NCBI RefSeq assembly: GCF_947072685.1
Contig: NZ_CAMTIK010000023.1
Span: forward strand, 1 to 34,569
DNA: 34,569 nt
Source of the DNA: an uncultured Cetobacterium sp.
GTDB taxonomy: Bacteria; Fusobacteriota; Fusobacteriia; Fusobacteriales; Fusobacteriaceae
Reading direction: 5' to 3'
Part shown: in pieces, positions 25,366-34,552 of the stretch
Numbering within the stretch: the stretch's first letter is position 1
Layout of the letters: each line of letters begins with the position of its first letter
Notes under the pieces: model-generated
Databases searched by the model: none
Told to the model about the DNA's origin: nothing
Seen by the model: the letters and a program-made list of their open reading frames with translations, nothing else
Position numbers and translations under genes: made by a program

Positions 25366-26931
25366 TTATTTTGCGTACTCTACTGCTCTTGTTTCTCTCA
25401 TGATAGTTACTTTTATTTGCCCAGGATATTGCATTGTTTCCTCAATTCTTTTTGCTATATCTCTAGCCATTTTAGTCGCTGCATCATCTGAAACAACCTC
25501 TGGATTTATTATGATTCTAATCTCTCTACCTGCTTGAATTGCATATGAAGATTCTACCCCTTCAAAAGAAGTTGCAATCTCTTCTAACCCTTCAAGTCTT
25601 TTTAAATATGTAGATAGAGTTTCTCTTCTAGCTCCAGGTCTAGACGCTGAAATAGCATCTGATGCTTGAACCAGTATAGCTTCTACACTTTCAAACTCAA
25701 CTTCATTATGGTGAGCCATTACAGCATTTATTACTGCGGGTTTCTCTCCAAATTTCTTTAAAAATTCTCCACCTATGATTGCATGAGAAGCTTCTATATC
25801 GTGTTCTAAAACTTTACCCACATCATGTAATAAACCTGCTCTTTTAGCTAATTTTGTATCTGCCCCTAATTCAGCAGCTAAATTTGCTGCTAGTTTAGCC
25901 ACTTCAATTGAGTGAGTCAATACATTTTGACCATAACTTGTTCTATATTTCAATCTTCCTAAAGTTTTAATGATTTCCATATGCATACCTGGAATTCCTA
26001 ACTCAAGTAAAGCTTGTTCTCCTGCTTCAACTATATCTTTTTCTATCTCTTTTCTCGATTTATTTACAACTTCTTCTATTTTTCCAGGATGTATTCTTCC
26101 GTCATTGATTAGTTTTTCTATTGCTCTTCTAGCAACCTCTCTTTTTACACCATCAAAACTTGATAAAACTACTGCTTCAGGTGTATCATCTATTATGATA
26201 TCTACCCCTGTTAAAGCCTCTATTGTTCTGATATTTCTTCCCTCTCTACCTATAATTCTTCCCTTCATTTCATCATTTGGTAGATTTACAACCGATACAG
26301 TTGCGTCTGCAACAAATTCAGAAGAAGCTTTTCCAATAGCTGTCGATAAAATTCTCTTCGATATTCTATCTTTTTCCTCTTCCATTTTGTTTTCATACTC
26401 TCTAATTGCTAAAGCTGTTTCATGTACTAAATCATCCTTTAACTTAGATATTAACATATCTTTCGCTTCGTTCTTTGTCATCTCAGATATCTTTTCCAAA
26501 GCTTCTTCTTGTGCCTTTTTTACATCCTCTATCTCAAGTTTTTTATTTTCTAAAGTTGCATTTATTCCTTCTAGTTCAGTAGCTCTATTTTCAACTTTTT
26601 CTATTTTAACCTCTAACGTTTCCTCTTTTTTTGCTAATCTTGATTCTTTTTGTAAAAGATCGTTCTTTGCTATTTTGATCTCTTTTTCTGCTTCCTCTTT
26701 CATATGATAAACAGTTTCTTTAGCTTTTAATTCAATCTCTTTTCCTTTAGCGAAAGCCTCTTTTTCTGCTCTTTCTAAAATATCTTTAGCTTTTATTTTA
26801 GCTTTTAATTTATCATCTTCTAAATTATTTAATTCCTCTATTTTTTTATCTATAGTTGATTTTTTATACAAAGCACTAAAAACTATTGCAATTCCTACTA
26901 TAGCTAATCCAACTCCTATTATTAAGTTCAT
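25366..26931 (-). CDS. rny: Ribonuclease Y
   Basis: 521 residues, the normal length. A membrane anchor (~3-20) is followed by a long Lys/Glu-rich coiled coil (~25-195), a KH RNA-binding domain with [13 protein letters not shown] (~225-237) and an HD domain ([16 protein letters not shown], and HHNEVEF). It is the main initiating endoribonuclease of mRNA decay in bacteria lacking RNase E and probably works alongside the RNase J of this window. It lies 22 nt after the STAS gene. Confidence 0.96.
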   Translation of the reverse strand: MNLIIGVGLAIVGIAIVFSALYKKSTIDKKIEELNNLEDDKLKAKIKAKDILERAEKEAFAKGKEIELKAKETVYHMKEEAEKEIKIAKNDLLQKESRLAKKEETLEVKIEKVENRATELEGINATLENKKLEIEDVKKAQEEALEKISEMTKNEAKDMLISKLKDDLVHETALAIREYENKMEEEKDRISKRILSTAIGKASSEFVADATVSVVNLPNDEMKGRIIGREGRNIRTIEALTGVDIIIDDTPEAVVLSSFDGVKREVARRAIEKLINDGRIHPGKIEEVVNKSRKEIEKDIVEAGEQALLELGIPGMHMEIIKTLGRLKYRTSYGQNVLTHSIEVAKLAANLAAELGADTKLAKRAGLLHDVGKVLEHDIEASHAIIGGEFLKKFGEKPAVINAVMAHHNEVEFESVEAILVQASDAISASRPGARRETLSTYLKRLEGLEEIATSFEGVESSYAIQAGREIRIIINPEVVSDDAATKMARDIAKRIEETMQYPGQIKVTIMRETRAVEYAK

Positions 26932-26953
26932 ACTCTCTCCTTTTTATATCTAT

Positions 26954-27301
26954 TTATCTAAAACTAGCAATTGCTTCCTCTTCTGTTCTATAGATATCAA
27001 ATAGCTCATCTAAACCAATCATTTCAAATATTGTTCTGATATGATCATTTAATGCAACTAATTTTATATCTCCACCTAACTCTCTAACAACTCTTAATTT
27101 CCCTCTCAAAATACCCATTGCCAAACTATTTATGTGTACCAATTCTTCAAAATCTATAACAAATTTAGTTATATCTAACTCTATTTGTTTTGCTATTTTC
27201 TCTTTTAGCTTTGGTGCTACTAACGCATCTAGCTCTCCATATACTTTTATTACTCTTATATCATCTACATTTTTCTCAACTATTTCAAAATTCGTAGTCA
27301 T
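26954..27301 (-). CDS. STAS-domain anti-sigma factor antagonist
   Basis: 115 residues, a single STAS domain. The phospho-acceptor region reads VHINSLAMGIL (~55-65), with Ser at the place where RsbV/SpoIIAA proteins are phosphorylated. It would bind and titrate the partner kinase when unphosphorylated. Its start lies 2 nt after the stop of the ATPase gene (27304-27696), the usual partner arrangement. No sigma factor gene is adjacent, so the output may be something else. Confidence 0.9.
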   Translation of the reverse strand: MTTNFEIVEKNVDDIRVIKVYGELDALVAPKLKEKIAKQIELDITKFVIDFEELVHINSLAMGILRGKLRVVRELGGDIKLVALNDHIRTIFEMIGLDELFDIYRTEEEAIASFR

Positions 27302-27303
27302 CT

Positions 27304-27696
27304 TTAATTCTCCTCCTTAATTCTCTTTTCAACTTTTATCTTTGTACCATTAACTTTTTTTTCTATTTTGAAATTATCCGCCATTGCTTTGGCTAAAAAA
27401 AGCCCCATTCCACCTTCTTCTTTACTAATCTTATCTTCATCAAAACCAATACCATTATCCTCAACTATAAGGTGTATAATGTCTTCATTCTTTTGAAGTT
27501 CTATTATTATATCCCCAGATTTATACTCATATCCATGCTCTATAACATTTGTTGCAAGTTCATCTACAATTGAAAGTATTTTCATTATATCCTTCTGATC
27601 AACTTTTTGATGCTCTAAGTATGTTTTTGTCATAGCTCTAATAATAGAAAGATTTTTTAAAGATGATGGAACATACAGTTTTATTTCATTCTGCAT
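27304..27696 (-). CDS. Anti-sigma-type ATP-binding serine kinase (RsbW/SpoIIAB-like)
   Basis: 130 residues with an HATPase fold: N-box ELATNVIEHG (~48-57), G1 box VEDNGIGFD (~86-94) and G2 box GGMGLFLAK (~101-109). Such kinases phosphorylate a STAS partner and hold a target protein, often a sigma factor. The STAS gene follows at once, forming a partner-switching pair. It sits between a lipoprotein gene and rny. Confidence 0.9.
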   Translation of the reverse strand: MQNEIKLYVPSSLKNLSIIRAMTKTYLEHQKVDQKDIMKILSIVDELATNVIEHGYEYKSGDIIIELQKNEDIIHLIVEDNGIGFDEDKISKEEGGMGLFLAKAMADNFKIEKKVNGTKIKVEKRIKEEN

Positions 27697-27700
27697 ATTT

Positions 27701-28087
27701 TCACCTTCTCTCTGTAAATTTTATTATTTTCCAGTCACCGTTTGAATATTTATACTCTAAATTAAAATAAATAATCTCTTCACCAATCCTGATTCCTACA
27801 CTATTTTTAGCCGTAGTTTTTTCAAATTCAGGTTTAGTAAAATAAAACTTTAATTCTGACAAGTTATAATCCGATAGTTTGTTCACCATATATCTCTCTT
27901 TTAACGATACATCCAAACTGTTTTTTAAACTTATCAAATTATTTTTTTGTAAATCTTTTTGAATAAGCTCTAATTTAGTATTTAATCTGTTGTCAATACC
28001 AGTTAAATTTTCTCTGTTTTTATTTTCTAAATTTGAACAAGAAGCAGTCAAAACAACTAAAAACACAACACAAATCTTCTTTATCAT
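27701..28087 (-). CDS. Small lipoprotein of unknown function
   Basis: 128 residues. A short basic start and hydrophobic stretch (MIKKICVVFLVVLTASC) end in a lipobox with Cys17 as the likely lipidation site. The mature part has a helical, charged region and a final strand-rich part (EEIIYFNLEYKYSNGDWKII) that resembles small NTF2-like or DUF4878-type folds, though I cannot assign a family. It is the first gene of the unit leading to the partner-switch pair and rny, with its own promoter at 28119-28147. Confidence 0.75.
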   Translation of the reverse strand: MIKKICVVFLVVLTASCSNLENKNRENLTGIDNRLNTKLELIQKDLQKNNLISLKNSLDVSLKERYMVNKLSDYNLSELKFYFTKPEFEKTTAKNSVGIRIGEEIIYFNLEYKYSNGDWKIIKFTERR

Positions 28088-28118
28088 TCAGCACTTCCTT
28101 ATAAAGCTTTTCTGTACA

Positions 28119-28147
28119 ATGATACCACACGAATACCTTTTTATCAA
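28119..28147 (-). promoter_or_regulatory. Promoter of lipoprotein-rny operon
   Basis: On the minus strand TTGATA (28142-28147) and TATCAT (28119-28124) are 17 bp apart, about 32 nt before the lipoprotein start codon. It is the only clear promoter for the lipoprotein, kinase, STAS and rny genes, which have gaps of 22 nt or less. Confidence 0.68.
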
Positions 28148-28194
28148 GACTATTATTTTGATCTATTTTTTATAAAGTCAGACTAACAAAGGGT

Positions 28195-29091
28195 TTATAG
28201 TCTGTTAAATTTTTCTAAAATATCTAAAAAAATCTCTTTTTCTGACATTTTATCTAAATCATACCAAATATATTCATCATCATTTTTAAACCATGTAAAT
28301 TGCCTCTTAGCATAATTTCTTGAATTCTTTTTTATTAATTCCTTAGCTTCAATCAAATTTATCTTACCTTCTATATAATCAACTAGCTCTGTATATCCGA
28401 TTATATTTATTCTTTTTAAAGACTCACCATATTTTTCATACAGTGACTCCACTTCTTTTAACAAACCATTTTCCATCATTATTTCAACTCTTCTGTTAAT
28501 CCTTTCATAAAGGTATTCCCTGTCTCTTTCTAAAGCTACTTTTAAAAATTTGAAATTATTGCCTTTTATATTTTTTTTAGATAGTTCTGAGAACTTCTCT
28601 CCTGTTTTATAAAAAACTTCCAAAGCTCTTTCAACTCTTCTTTTGTTATTTGGATGAATACTTTCTGCACTTTCAGGATCTATTTCACATAGTAGTTTAA
28701 AAAGATTTTCTCCGTTCTCTTTCATTAACTTTTCTCTTATCTGCGAATCACTTTCAGGTAATACTGATAATCCTCTTACAACTGAGTCTATATAGAGTCC
28801 CGTTCCACCCACTAATAAAATATTTTTATCTTCAGATACATTTAAAATTTCATTCACTTTTCTCTGATAATCCCCAACACTATATTTCTTTATCGGTTCT
28901 ACTATATCAAGTAGATGATGAACAACTCCATTTTTCTCCTGCTCCTTTATTTTAGCTGTACCTATATCCATACCTTTATATACTTGAGCTGAATCTGCTG
29001 AAACAATCTCACCATTTAATGCCTTTGCTAATTTTATAGATAATTCTGTCTTTCCAACTCCTGTTGGCCCAGCGATAACAATACCTTTCAT
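28195..29091 (-). CDS. miaA: tRNA dimethylallyltransferase MiaA
   Basis: 298 residues from ATG 29091, chosen because GAGGTG lies 5 nt upstream and homologues start just before the P-loop; an ATG at 29148 would translate the terminator hairpin. It adds a dimethylallyl group to A37 of tRNAs reading UNN codons. The P-loop GPTGVGKTE lies at ~7-15, and the SADSAQVYKGMDIGTAK, GGTGLYIDS and KRQFTWFK segments are characteristic. It uses dimethylallyl diphosphate made via the pathway that starts with dxs. Confidence 0.95.
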   Translation of the reverse strand: MKGIVIAGPTGVGKTELSIKLAKALNGEIVSADSAQVYKGMDIGTAKIKEQEKNGVVHHLLDIVEPIKKYSVGDYQRKVNEILNVSEDKNILLVGGTGLYIDSVVRGLSVLPESDSQIREKLMKENGENLFKLLCEIDPESAESIHPNNKRRVERALEVFYKTGEKFSELSKKNIKGNNFKFLKVALERDREYLYERINRRVEIMMENGLLKEVESLYEKYGESLKRINIIGYTELVDYIEGKINLIEAKELIKKNSRNYAKRQFTWFKNDDEYIWYDLDKMSEKEIFLDILEKFNRL

Positions 29092-29114
29092 TTCTTCACC
29101 TCTCTTAGTTTTAA

Positions 29115-29145
29115 CAAAAAAAGCTGAGCCAAATGGCTCAGCTTT
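29115..29145 (-). terminator. Terminator between obg and miaA
   Basis: A perfect stem of GCTGAGCC (29123-29130) with GGCTCAGC (29135-29142), extended by A/T pairs, with a 4-nt loop. On the minus strand it follows the obg stop codon by 6 nt and ends in a run of U (plus-strand A residues from 29115). miaA begins only about 25 nt later, so miaA may be reached by read-through. Confidence 0.85.
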
Positions 29146-29151
29146 CATAAC

Positions 29152-30438
29152 TTACTCAACAAAATCAAATTCTGTATCAGCAATTCTTACAGTATCTCCA
29201 TCTTCCACTCCTGCATCTCTTAAAGCTTCTTCTAATCCTAAAGTTCTAAGCATATGTAAGAATGTAACTACCGACTCATCATCATGAGTTATTATATACT
29301 TCGCCAATACTCCATCAACCATAGATCCATCCACAACAAATACGCCATCCTCATCCTGTATAACTGTAAATGGTTCTTTAGTAACTTTGTTAGCTCTCAA
29401 TACCTCAATAATATCAGCTTCTTCTTCCAGCTCTTCTCTTACTGTTTCTTGTAAAACATGCCAAGTTTTATTCAGAACCTCTTTTATTCCATCTCCTAAG
29501 ATTACTGATACAGGAAATACTTCATGCCCTTTTGATTCTATGTATGCTTTAAACTCTTCATATTTTTCCATATCCCAAATTAAATCCATTTTATTTGCTA
29601 AAACAATCTGTTTTTTATTCGCTAACTTTTCACTAAACTTTGTTAACTCATTATTTATTCTATCGAAATCTTCAATTGGATCTCTTCCTTCAATTCCAGC
29701 AACATCTATTATATGGTAGATCATTTTACATCTCTCAATATGCTTTAAAAATTTATCTCCTAAACCTACTCCTTCGTGAGCTCCTTCTATCAAACCAGGT
29801 ATATCTGCAACCACAAACGATCTCCCCTCTCCAAGTCTTACAACTCCTAATTTAGGTTCTAATGTGGTAAAGTGATAATTTCCTACTTTTGATTTAGCCG
29901 CTGATATTTTATTTATTAAACTTGATTTTCCAACCGAAGGGTATCCTACTAAAGCAACATCCGCTAAAAGTTTCAACTCTAATTTAACTCTTAGTTCTAC
30001 TCCTTCTTTTCCTTTTCCAGCCATTGTCGGTGTTCTTCTAACTGAAGTTTTGAAGTTAGTATTACCTAACCCTCCTCTTCCTCCTCTCAAAAGAACTCTT
30101 TGGGCTCCTGAAACACTCATATCAAGTAGCAATTTACCTGTTTCAATGTCTCTCACTTGTGTTCCAATAGGAACTTTAATAACTAAATCTTCTCCTGTTT
30201 TTCCAAACATATTTTTTTTAGCACCGTTTTCACCATTTTCAGCTTGGAATAACTTTTTGTATTTAAAATCTATAAGTGTATTGATATTTGGATCAGCTAT
30301 AAATACTAAATCTCCACCCTTTCCTCCATCTCCACCATCTGGACCTCCAAACTGTATAAACTTTTCTCTTCTAAAAGTGGCAGCTCCATCTCCACCATTT
30401 CCTGCTTTAACCGTTAATATAACCTCATCTATAAACAC
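29152..30438 (-). CDS. obg: GTPase Obg/CgtA
   Basis: 428 residues, GTG start with GGAGGAG upstream. The glycine-rich OBG domain (~1-157), the GTPase domain with P-loop GYPSVGKSSL (~166-175), the DIPG and NKMD motifs, and a C-terminal OCT domain (~350-428) ending in an acidic tail are all present. The OCT domain is typical of Firmicutes-type Obg proteins. It acts in 50S maturation and links growth to nutrient status. Confidence 0.96.
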   Translation of the reverse strand: MFIDEVILTVKAGNGGDGAATFRREKFIQFGGPDGGDGGKGGDLVFIADPNINTLIDFKYKKLFQAENGENGAKKNMFGKTGEDLVIKVPIGTQVRDIETGKLLLDMSVSGAQRVLLRGGRGGLGNTNFKTSVRRTPTMAGKGKEGVELRVKLELKLLADVALVGYPSVGKSSLINKISAAKSKVGNYHFTTLEPKLGVVRLGEGRSFVVADIPGLIEGAHEGVGLGDKFLKHIERCKMIYHIIDVAGIEGRDPIEDFDRINNELTKFSEKLANKKQIVLANKMDLIWDMEKYEEFKAYIESKGHEVFPVSVILGDGIKEVLNKTWHVLQETVREELEEEADIIEVLRANKVTKEPFTVIQDEDGVFVVDGSMVDGVLAKYIITHDDESVVTFLHMLRTLGLEEALRDAGVEDGDTVRIADTEFDFVE

Positions 30439-30464
30439 AACTAATCTCCTCCGAATAACTTTTT

Positions 30465-30492
30465 ATCCTATATATAAATTCTTTTTTATCAA
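30465..30492 (-). promoter_or_regulatory. Candidate obg promoter
   Basis: On the minus strand TTGATA (30487-30492) and TAGGAT (30465-30470) are 16 bp apart, about 27 nt before the GTG start. A TATAAT further upstream on the same strand is an alternative without a good -35 box. Confidence 0.42.
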
Positions 30493-30580
30493 AATGTATT
30501 AATTATTATATTCTACACTTTTTTCTGAAATTTTGCAATTATTTTTAGTTGCTTTTTATTATGTATTTTTTGTTTTTTAA

Positions 30581-30609
30581 TTAATATTTACAAGCTTTTA
30601 TGATAGAAT
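30581..30609 (+). promoter_or_regulatory. Candidate aroC operon promoter
   Basis: TTAATA (30581-30586) and TAGAAT (30604-30609) are 17 bp apart, with TG one base before the -10 box. It lies about 33 nt before the aroC ATG. The -35 box is weak. The 30439-30642 gap otherwise holds only the divergent obg promoter. Confidence 0.42.
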
Positions 30610-30642
30610 GAACTATAAATATTAAAAGTTTGGAGGAATTTT

Positions 30643-31644
30643 ATGAATAGTTTTGGTTCTCTCTTTAGAGTTCAAATATATGGTGAGTCTCATGGTGCTG
30701 GTGTTGGAATTGTTGTAGATGGTGTTCCACCTGGAATTCCGTTGAATATTGATGATTTTAAAGAGGATTTATCTAAAAGAAAACCTGGTAAAATAGGTAC
30801 TACAAAACGAACCGAAGAGGATCTTCCCATTCTTCTTTCCGGAGTTTTTAATAACTTTACCACTGGAGCTCCTATCAATATATTTTTTCAAAATAACAAC
30901 ATAAATTCTCGTGTTTATGATGATTTTAAAACTCATCCTAGACCCGGTCACTCTGATTTTTCAGCTGTACAAAAATTCAACTCTTTCAACGATATGAGAG
31001 GTGGTGGGCATTTTTCTGGAAGATTAACTCTAGGCCTTGTTGCGGCCGGAGTTATTGCAAAAAAAATCTTAAATAAATTTGATTTTGTTTGCGAAATTGA
31101 GAGTATCGGAACTTTAAACAAAAATGATTTTAAAAATAAATTGGATGACTATTTAAAAAATACTGAAAAAAATGGTGATTCTTTAGGTGGTATACTTTCG
31201 CTTTCTATAAAAAATATGTCTGTTGGTCTAGGCGAACCTTTTTTTGAGTCTGTTGAATCTAAAATTTCATCTATTGTCTTTTCTATTCCTGGAATTAAGG
31301 GAATTGAATTTGGGGCAGGCTTTGAAGGAACACGAGTTTTCGGAAGTCAGTTCAACGATATTTTTGTTGAAAAAAATGGTAAAACATCTTCTAATAATAG
31401 TGGTGGAATCAATGGTGGAATTACCAATGGAAATGATATCTACTTAAGGGTAGCTGTCAAACCAACTTCAAGTATTTTTAAATCTCAAAATACCTACAAT
31501 TTTGAAGAAAATAAAATTACACCCTTAAAAATAAATGGAAGACACGATGTCGCATTCATTTTGAGAGTTCCAATTGTCCTAGAGAACTCTGTCGCTATCG
31601 CTATAGCAGATCTATATTTACAAAGTAAAAAAATACAATTTTAA
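30643..31644 (+). CDS. aroC: Chorismate synthase
   Basis: 333 residues, a compact form of a family usually 350-390 residues long. It converts 5-enolpyruvylshikimate-3-phosphate to chorismate using reduced FMN, the last shared step to Tyr, Phe and Trp. The conserved motifs GESHGAGVG (~14-22), RPGHSD (~102-107) and GRHDVAF near the end (~299-305) are present. GGAGG lies just upstream of the ATG. It leads a four-gene plus-strand unit; no other shikimate genes are nearby. Confidence 0.95.
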   Translation: MNSFGSLFRVQIYGESHGAGVGIVVDGVPPGIPLNIDDFKEDLSKRKPGKIGTTKRTEEDLPILLSGVFNNFTTGAPINIFFQNNNINSRVYDDFKTHPRPGHSDFSAVQKFNSFNDMRGGGHFSGRLTLGLVAAGVIAKKILNKFDFVCEIESIGTLNKNDFKNKLDDYLKNTEKNGDSLGGILSLSIKNMSVGLGEPFFESVESKISSIVFSIPGIKGIEFGAGFEGTRVFGSQFNDIFVEKNGKTSSNNSGGINGGITNGNDIYLRVAVKPTSSIFKSQNTYNFEENKITPLKINGRHDVAFILRVPIVLENSVAIAIADLYLQSKKIQF

Positions 31645-31657
31645 TTGGAGGATTTTA

Positions 31658-32149
31658 ATGTTAAAAAGAACAAACTATATTGATTGGGATGAATATTTTA
31701 TGGGTGTTGCAATTCTTTCAGCTAAACGAAGCAAAGATCCTGGAACACAAGTTGGGGCTTGTATTGTGACTCCAGATAAAAGAATTGTTGGTGTTGGATA
31801 TAATGGTCTTCCTGCTGGATGCTCGGATGATGATTTCCCTTGGAATAGAGACGGGGATTTCCTAGAAAATAAATATGCATATGTTTGCCACGCTGAACTT
31901 AACGCTATCTTAAACAGTACTAAAAATTTAAAAAGTTGTACTATATATGTTGATTTATTCCCTTGTAATGAATGCGCTAAAAGTATCATACAAAGTGGAA
32001 TCAGTGAGGTTGTATATCTTTCTGATAAATACAGTAACTCTGATTCCAATATTGCATCTAAGAAACTTCTAAATGCTGCTGGTATTAAACTTAGACAGCT
32101 TGAACCTAAATTTGATGAACTTACTTTAAATTTTAGAAAAAATAACTAG
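31658..32149 (+). CDS. dCMP/cytidine deaminase family protein (ComEB-like)
   Basis: 163 residues. A zinc-dependent deaminase with the two active-site motifs HAE (CHAELNAI, ~85-92) and PCNEC (~108-112). Length and N-terminal features (TQVGACIVTPDKRIVGVGYNGLPAGC) match deoxycytidylate deaminases, which make dUMP for dTTP synthesis. A GGAGG site precedes the ATG. It is 13 nt after aroC. Confidence 0.9.
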   Translation: MLKRTNYIDWDEYFMGVAILSAKRSKDPGTQVGACIVTPDKRIVGVGYNGLPAGCSDDDFPWNRDGDFLENKYAYVCHAELNAILNSTKNLKSCTIYVDLFPCNECAKSIIQSGISEVVYLSDKYSNSDSNIASKKLLNAAGIKLRQLEPKFDELTLNFRKNN

Positions 32150-32159
32150 GAGGACTAAT

Positions 32160-32789
32160 ATGAATAATACATTATCTAGAGTTGAAGAATGGGTTAATTC
32201 TATGACTCATTATTTTGGAGCTATTTTAGCACTTGTTGGTACCGGTGCACTTTTAGTCCATTCTTTAAGAACTAATAACATAGGATATGTTGTCGGTTCA
32301 ATGGTGTTTTGTTTTTCATTAATTTTGCTTTATACCATGTCTGGAACTTATCACATCTTATATACAGGTAAATTTAAGCGGATTTTTAAAATTTTAGATC
32401 ATTCCGCTATCTACATTCTTATATCTGGTTCATATACCCCTTATCTTTTAGGTGTTTTTGATGGACATGTAAAATGGATTTTATTTTCTATTCAATGGGG
32501 AATGACTCTTGTTGGAATTTTATTTAAATTATTTTTTATTGGAAGATTTAACTTCCTTTCAACGCTTATATATCTTCTTATGGGATGGATGATTGTTTTT
32601 GTTTTTGATGATTTAAAAACACTTGTTCCACCCATATCTTTAAGTTTGTTGATCTGGGGTGGAGTTAGTTACTCTATTGGAACTGTATTCTATATGATGA
32701 AAAATAAAAAATTTTCTCATGGAGTATGGCATATTTTCGTTCTAGCAGGAAGCATCTTTAATTATTTTTCGGTATACTTTTTAATCTAA
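32160..32789 (+). CDS. Hemolysin III (YqfA/PAQR-like) membrane protein
   Basis: 209 residues with seven predicted membrane segments. PAQR-type metal-site features are visible: SGTYHI (~61-66), DHSAIYILISGSYTP (~80-94) and HGVWHIFVLAGS near the end. Bacterial members are called hemolysin III, but their physiological role is not established; a zinc-dependent lipid hydrolase role has been proposed for the wider family. It is 10 nt after the deaminase gene with AGGAGG upstream. Confidence 0.9.
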   Translation: MNNTLSRVEEWVNSMTHYFGAILALVGTGALLVHSLRTNNIGYVVGSMVFCFSLILLYTMSGTYHILYTGKFKRIFKILDHSAIYILISGSYTPYLLGVFDGHVKWILFSIQWGMTLVGILFKLFFIGRFNFLSTLIYLLMGWMIVFVFDDLKTLVPPISLSLLIWGGVSYSIGTVFYMMKNKKFSHGVWHIFVLAGSIFNYFSVYFLI

Positions 32790-32813
32790 CTAATATAACT
32801 AGGGGGAAATATT

Positions 32814-34145
32814 TTGAACGATTTAAGTTTAAAGTTTGAAAAACAAGGAATACTATCCACTATACTTAAGTTTAGTATTCCTTCATCTTTCGGAGCTATT
32901 ATTGGAATGCTTTGCGTTTTAACTGATCGCTTTTTTATAGGACAAGTTGCTGGTAGATCTGGAATGGCAGCAGTAGCTCTTGTTTTTCCATATGCTATGA
33001 TTATCAATAGTTTTAATTTTGCTTTCTCGGGTATTGCAATTATTATAGGAATCAAGTTGGGAAATAATGATCAGGATGGGGCTGAAAAAGTTTTGTGTAC
33101 AGGATTTCTTTGGATTATAGTAACAGGTATTCTTCTATCTATTTTCCTTTGGTCTTTCAATACCCAAATACTTAAACTCCTTGGAGCTTCTGATTTAATT
33201 ATTCCTTTTGCTAAAGAATATACAAAATTTTTAATTCCGATTGCGGTTTTTCAAATGATTTTAGGTCAAAGCACTCTTATTCGAGGGATTGGAGACTCTG
33301 TTACTGCAATGGGAGTGAACATTTCCACTGGGGTCTTAAATGTTATCTTAGATTATATCTTTATTTTAAAACTTGGAATGGGGATTGGAGGAGCTGCGCT
33401 TGCAACTCTTATTGCAACTTTTTTGAGTGCAATATACGTCTTAAATTATTTTTTAAAATCTGATATTATTACATTTTCCAAAAAAAACTTCTCTTATAAT
33501 TTTAAAATTTTAAAAGAGATTTTTAGAATTGGAAGTCCACGATTTTACAATCAACTCCTTCAATCATTAATTATAACAATCACAAATAAACAAGCTGGAG
33601 TTTACGGCGGTGATATTGCCACCGCTGCTATTGGTATTATCTCAATTTGTAGGAGTGTTATGAATACAAGCCTTCAGGGATTCAATCAAGGAACAGCAGC
33701 TATTATCTCTTATAATTTTGGTTCTAATAATTTTAAAAGAGTTAAGGAAGTTTTGAAAATACAACTCTACACAGTTGTTAGCGTATCCTTATTGCTTGTT
33801 ATACTAATGCTTGCCAACACAACCGCAATCGTTTCTTTCTTTATAAAGGATGACCCTGACCTAATCGCTTTTACAGTGACCGCTATGAGAGTTAATCTTT
33901 TTTTAATGCCTTTTACAGCTATTTTTCTAGCCTGTAATAATTTCTTTCAATCTATAAAAGAAAATGTTATCGCCACTAGATTTTTTATAACTAGAATTAT
34001 TATTTTAAATATTCCTTTGGTTTATATTTTGGGATATTTTTTCAAAGAAACTGGTGTTTGGTTAGCATTTCCTATAGCTGATACCACAGTTGCGGTCATT
34101 CTTTTATTTTTAACTATTAAAAAAATTAAATCCATGAGAAGTTAG
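32814..34145 (+). CDS. MATE family multidrug/sodium antiporter
   Basis: 443 residues, TTG start with AGGGGG 7 nt upstream; no better ATG exists. About twelve membrane segments in two repeats, with typical MATE features: IPSSFGAIIGMLCVLTDRFF-like start, GILNVILDYIF-type segment (~177-187) and the second-half motif GFNQGTAAIISYNFG (~291-305). It exports drugs or metabolites using a sodium or proton gradient. Last gene of the aroC unit; no terminator is visible in the 59 nt before ssrA. Confidence 0.93.
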   Translation: MNDLSLKFEKQGILSTILKFSIPSSFGAIIGMLCVLTDRFFIGQVAGRSGMAAVALVFPYAMIINSFNFAFSGIAIIIGIKLGNNDQDGAEKVLCTGFLWIIVTGILLSIFLWSFNTQILKLLGASDLIIPFAKEYTKFLIPIAVFQMILGQSTLIRGIGDSVTAMGVNISTGVLNVILDYIFILKLGMGIGGAALATLIATFLSAIYVLNYFLKSDIITFSKKNFSYNFKILKEIFRIGSPRFYNQLLQSLIITITNKQAGVYGGDIATAAIGIISICRSVMNTSLQGFNQGTAAIISYNFGSNNFKRVKEVLKIQLYTVVSVSLLLVILMLANTTAIVSFFIKDDPDLIAFTVTAMRVNLFLMPFTAIFLACNNFFQSIKENVIATRFFITRIIILNIPLVYILGYFFKETGVWLAFPIADTTVAVILLFLTIKKIKSMRS

Positions 34146-34157
34146 CATAAAGTTTCA

Positions 34158-34186
34158 TTGAGTTTAAAAAAAATATGTGTTATAAT
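34158..34186 (+). promoter_or_regulatory. ssrA promoter
   Basis: TTGAGT (34158-34163) and a perfect TATAAT (34181-34186) are 17 bp apart, about 18 nt before the mature tmRNA 5' end; the short leader would be removed by RNase P. Confidence 0.75.
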
Positions 34187-34204
34187 AAATTACAATTTAA
34201 TAAT

Positions 34205-34552
34205 GGGGATGCAAAGGTTTCGACAGGGTTGTGAGGTTATAAGTAGCAGGCCAGGTTGATCGCTGTGAGAGATCAACTCATCGTTTAGATGGAAACAATA
34301 ATTACGCTTTAGCTGCATAATGACAGCTCACCTTTGAACTTTCTTTTCTGTAGGAGCGTTCAGCCAAGGTGTCACTTAAATACAGATTACCCTAAGCGAT
34401 TTCTCTAAGTTCTAGGGGACATTTCAGAGAATAGCTTTTGTTAGCCCTGTTTGTGGGAGTAACATTTGCGAAGTTAAATAGCAAACTAAGCTTGTAGAAG
34501 CTTATGGCACTTGCGATTTTGGACACGGGTTCGATTCCCGTCATCTCCACCA
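34205..34552 (+). ncRNA. ssrA: tmRNA (transfer-messenger RNA)
   Basis: About 348 nt, one-piece form. The 5' end GGGGATG (34205-34211) pairs with CATCTCC before the terminal ACCA (CCA encoded at 34550-34552), forming the alanyl acceptor stem. The 5' block GCAAAGGTTTCGACAGGG and the 3' T-arm with GGTTCGATTCC are typical. The tag frame starts with a GGA resume codon at 34291 and ends with TAA at 34318-34320, giving GNNNYALAA. It rescues stalled ribosomes together with SmpB. The gene is complete; the 17 nt after it show no terminator. Confidence 0.96.

Noticed and set aside
25970-26707. 245-codon plus-strand ORF opposite rny
   Set aside because: It is the reverse complement of the RNase Y coiled-coil and KH region, has low-complexity Ser/Phe/Ile content and no ribosome binding site.
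28160-28200. Possible terminator after miaA
   Set aside because: A 6-bp stem with a 12-nt loop and no U-run; too weak to call.
29092-29148. Upstream extension of miaA through the hairpin
   Set aside because: The 19 extra residues would be encoded by the obg terminator stem; the ATG at 29091 has a good ribosome binding site and fits homologues.
30050-30502. 150-codon plus-strand ORF opposite obg
   Set aside because: Pro/Ser-rich antisense of the glycine-rich OBG domain.
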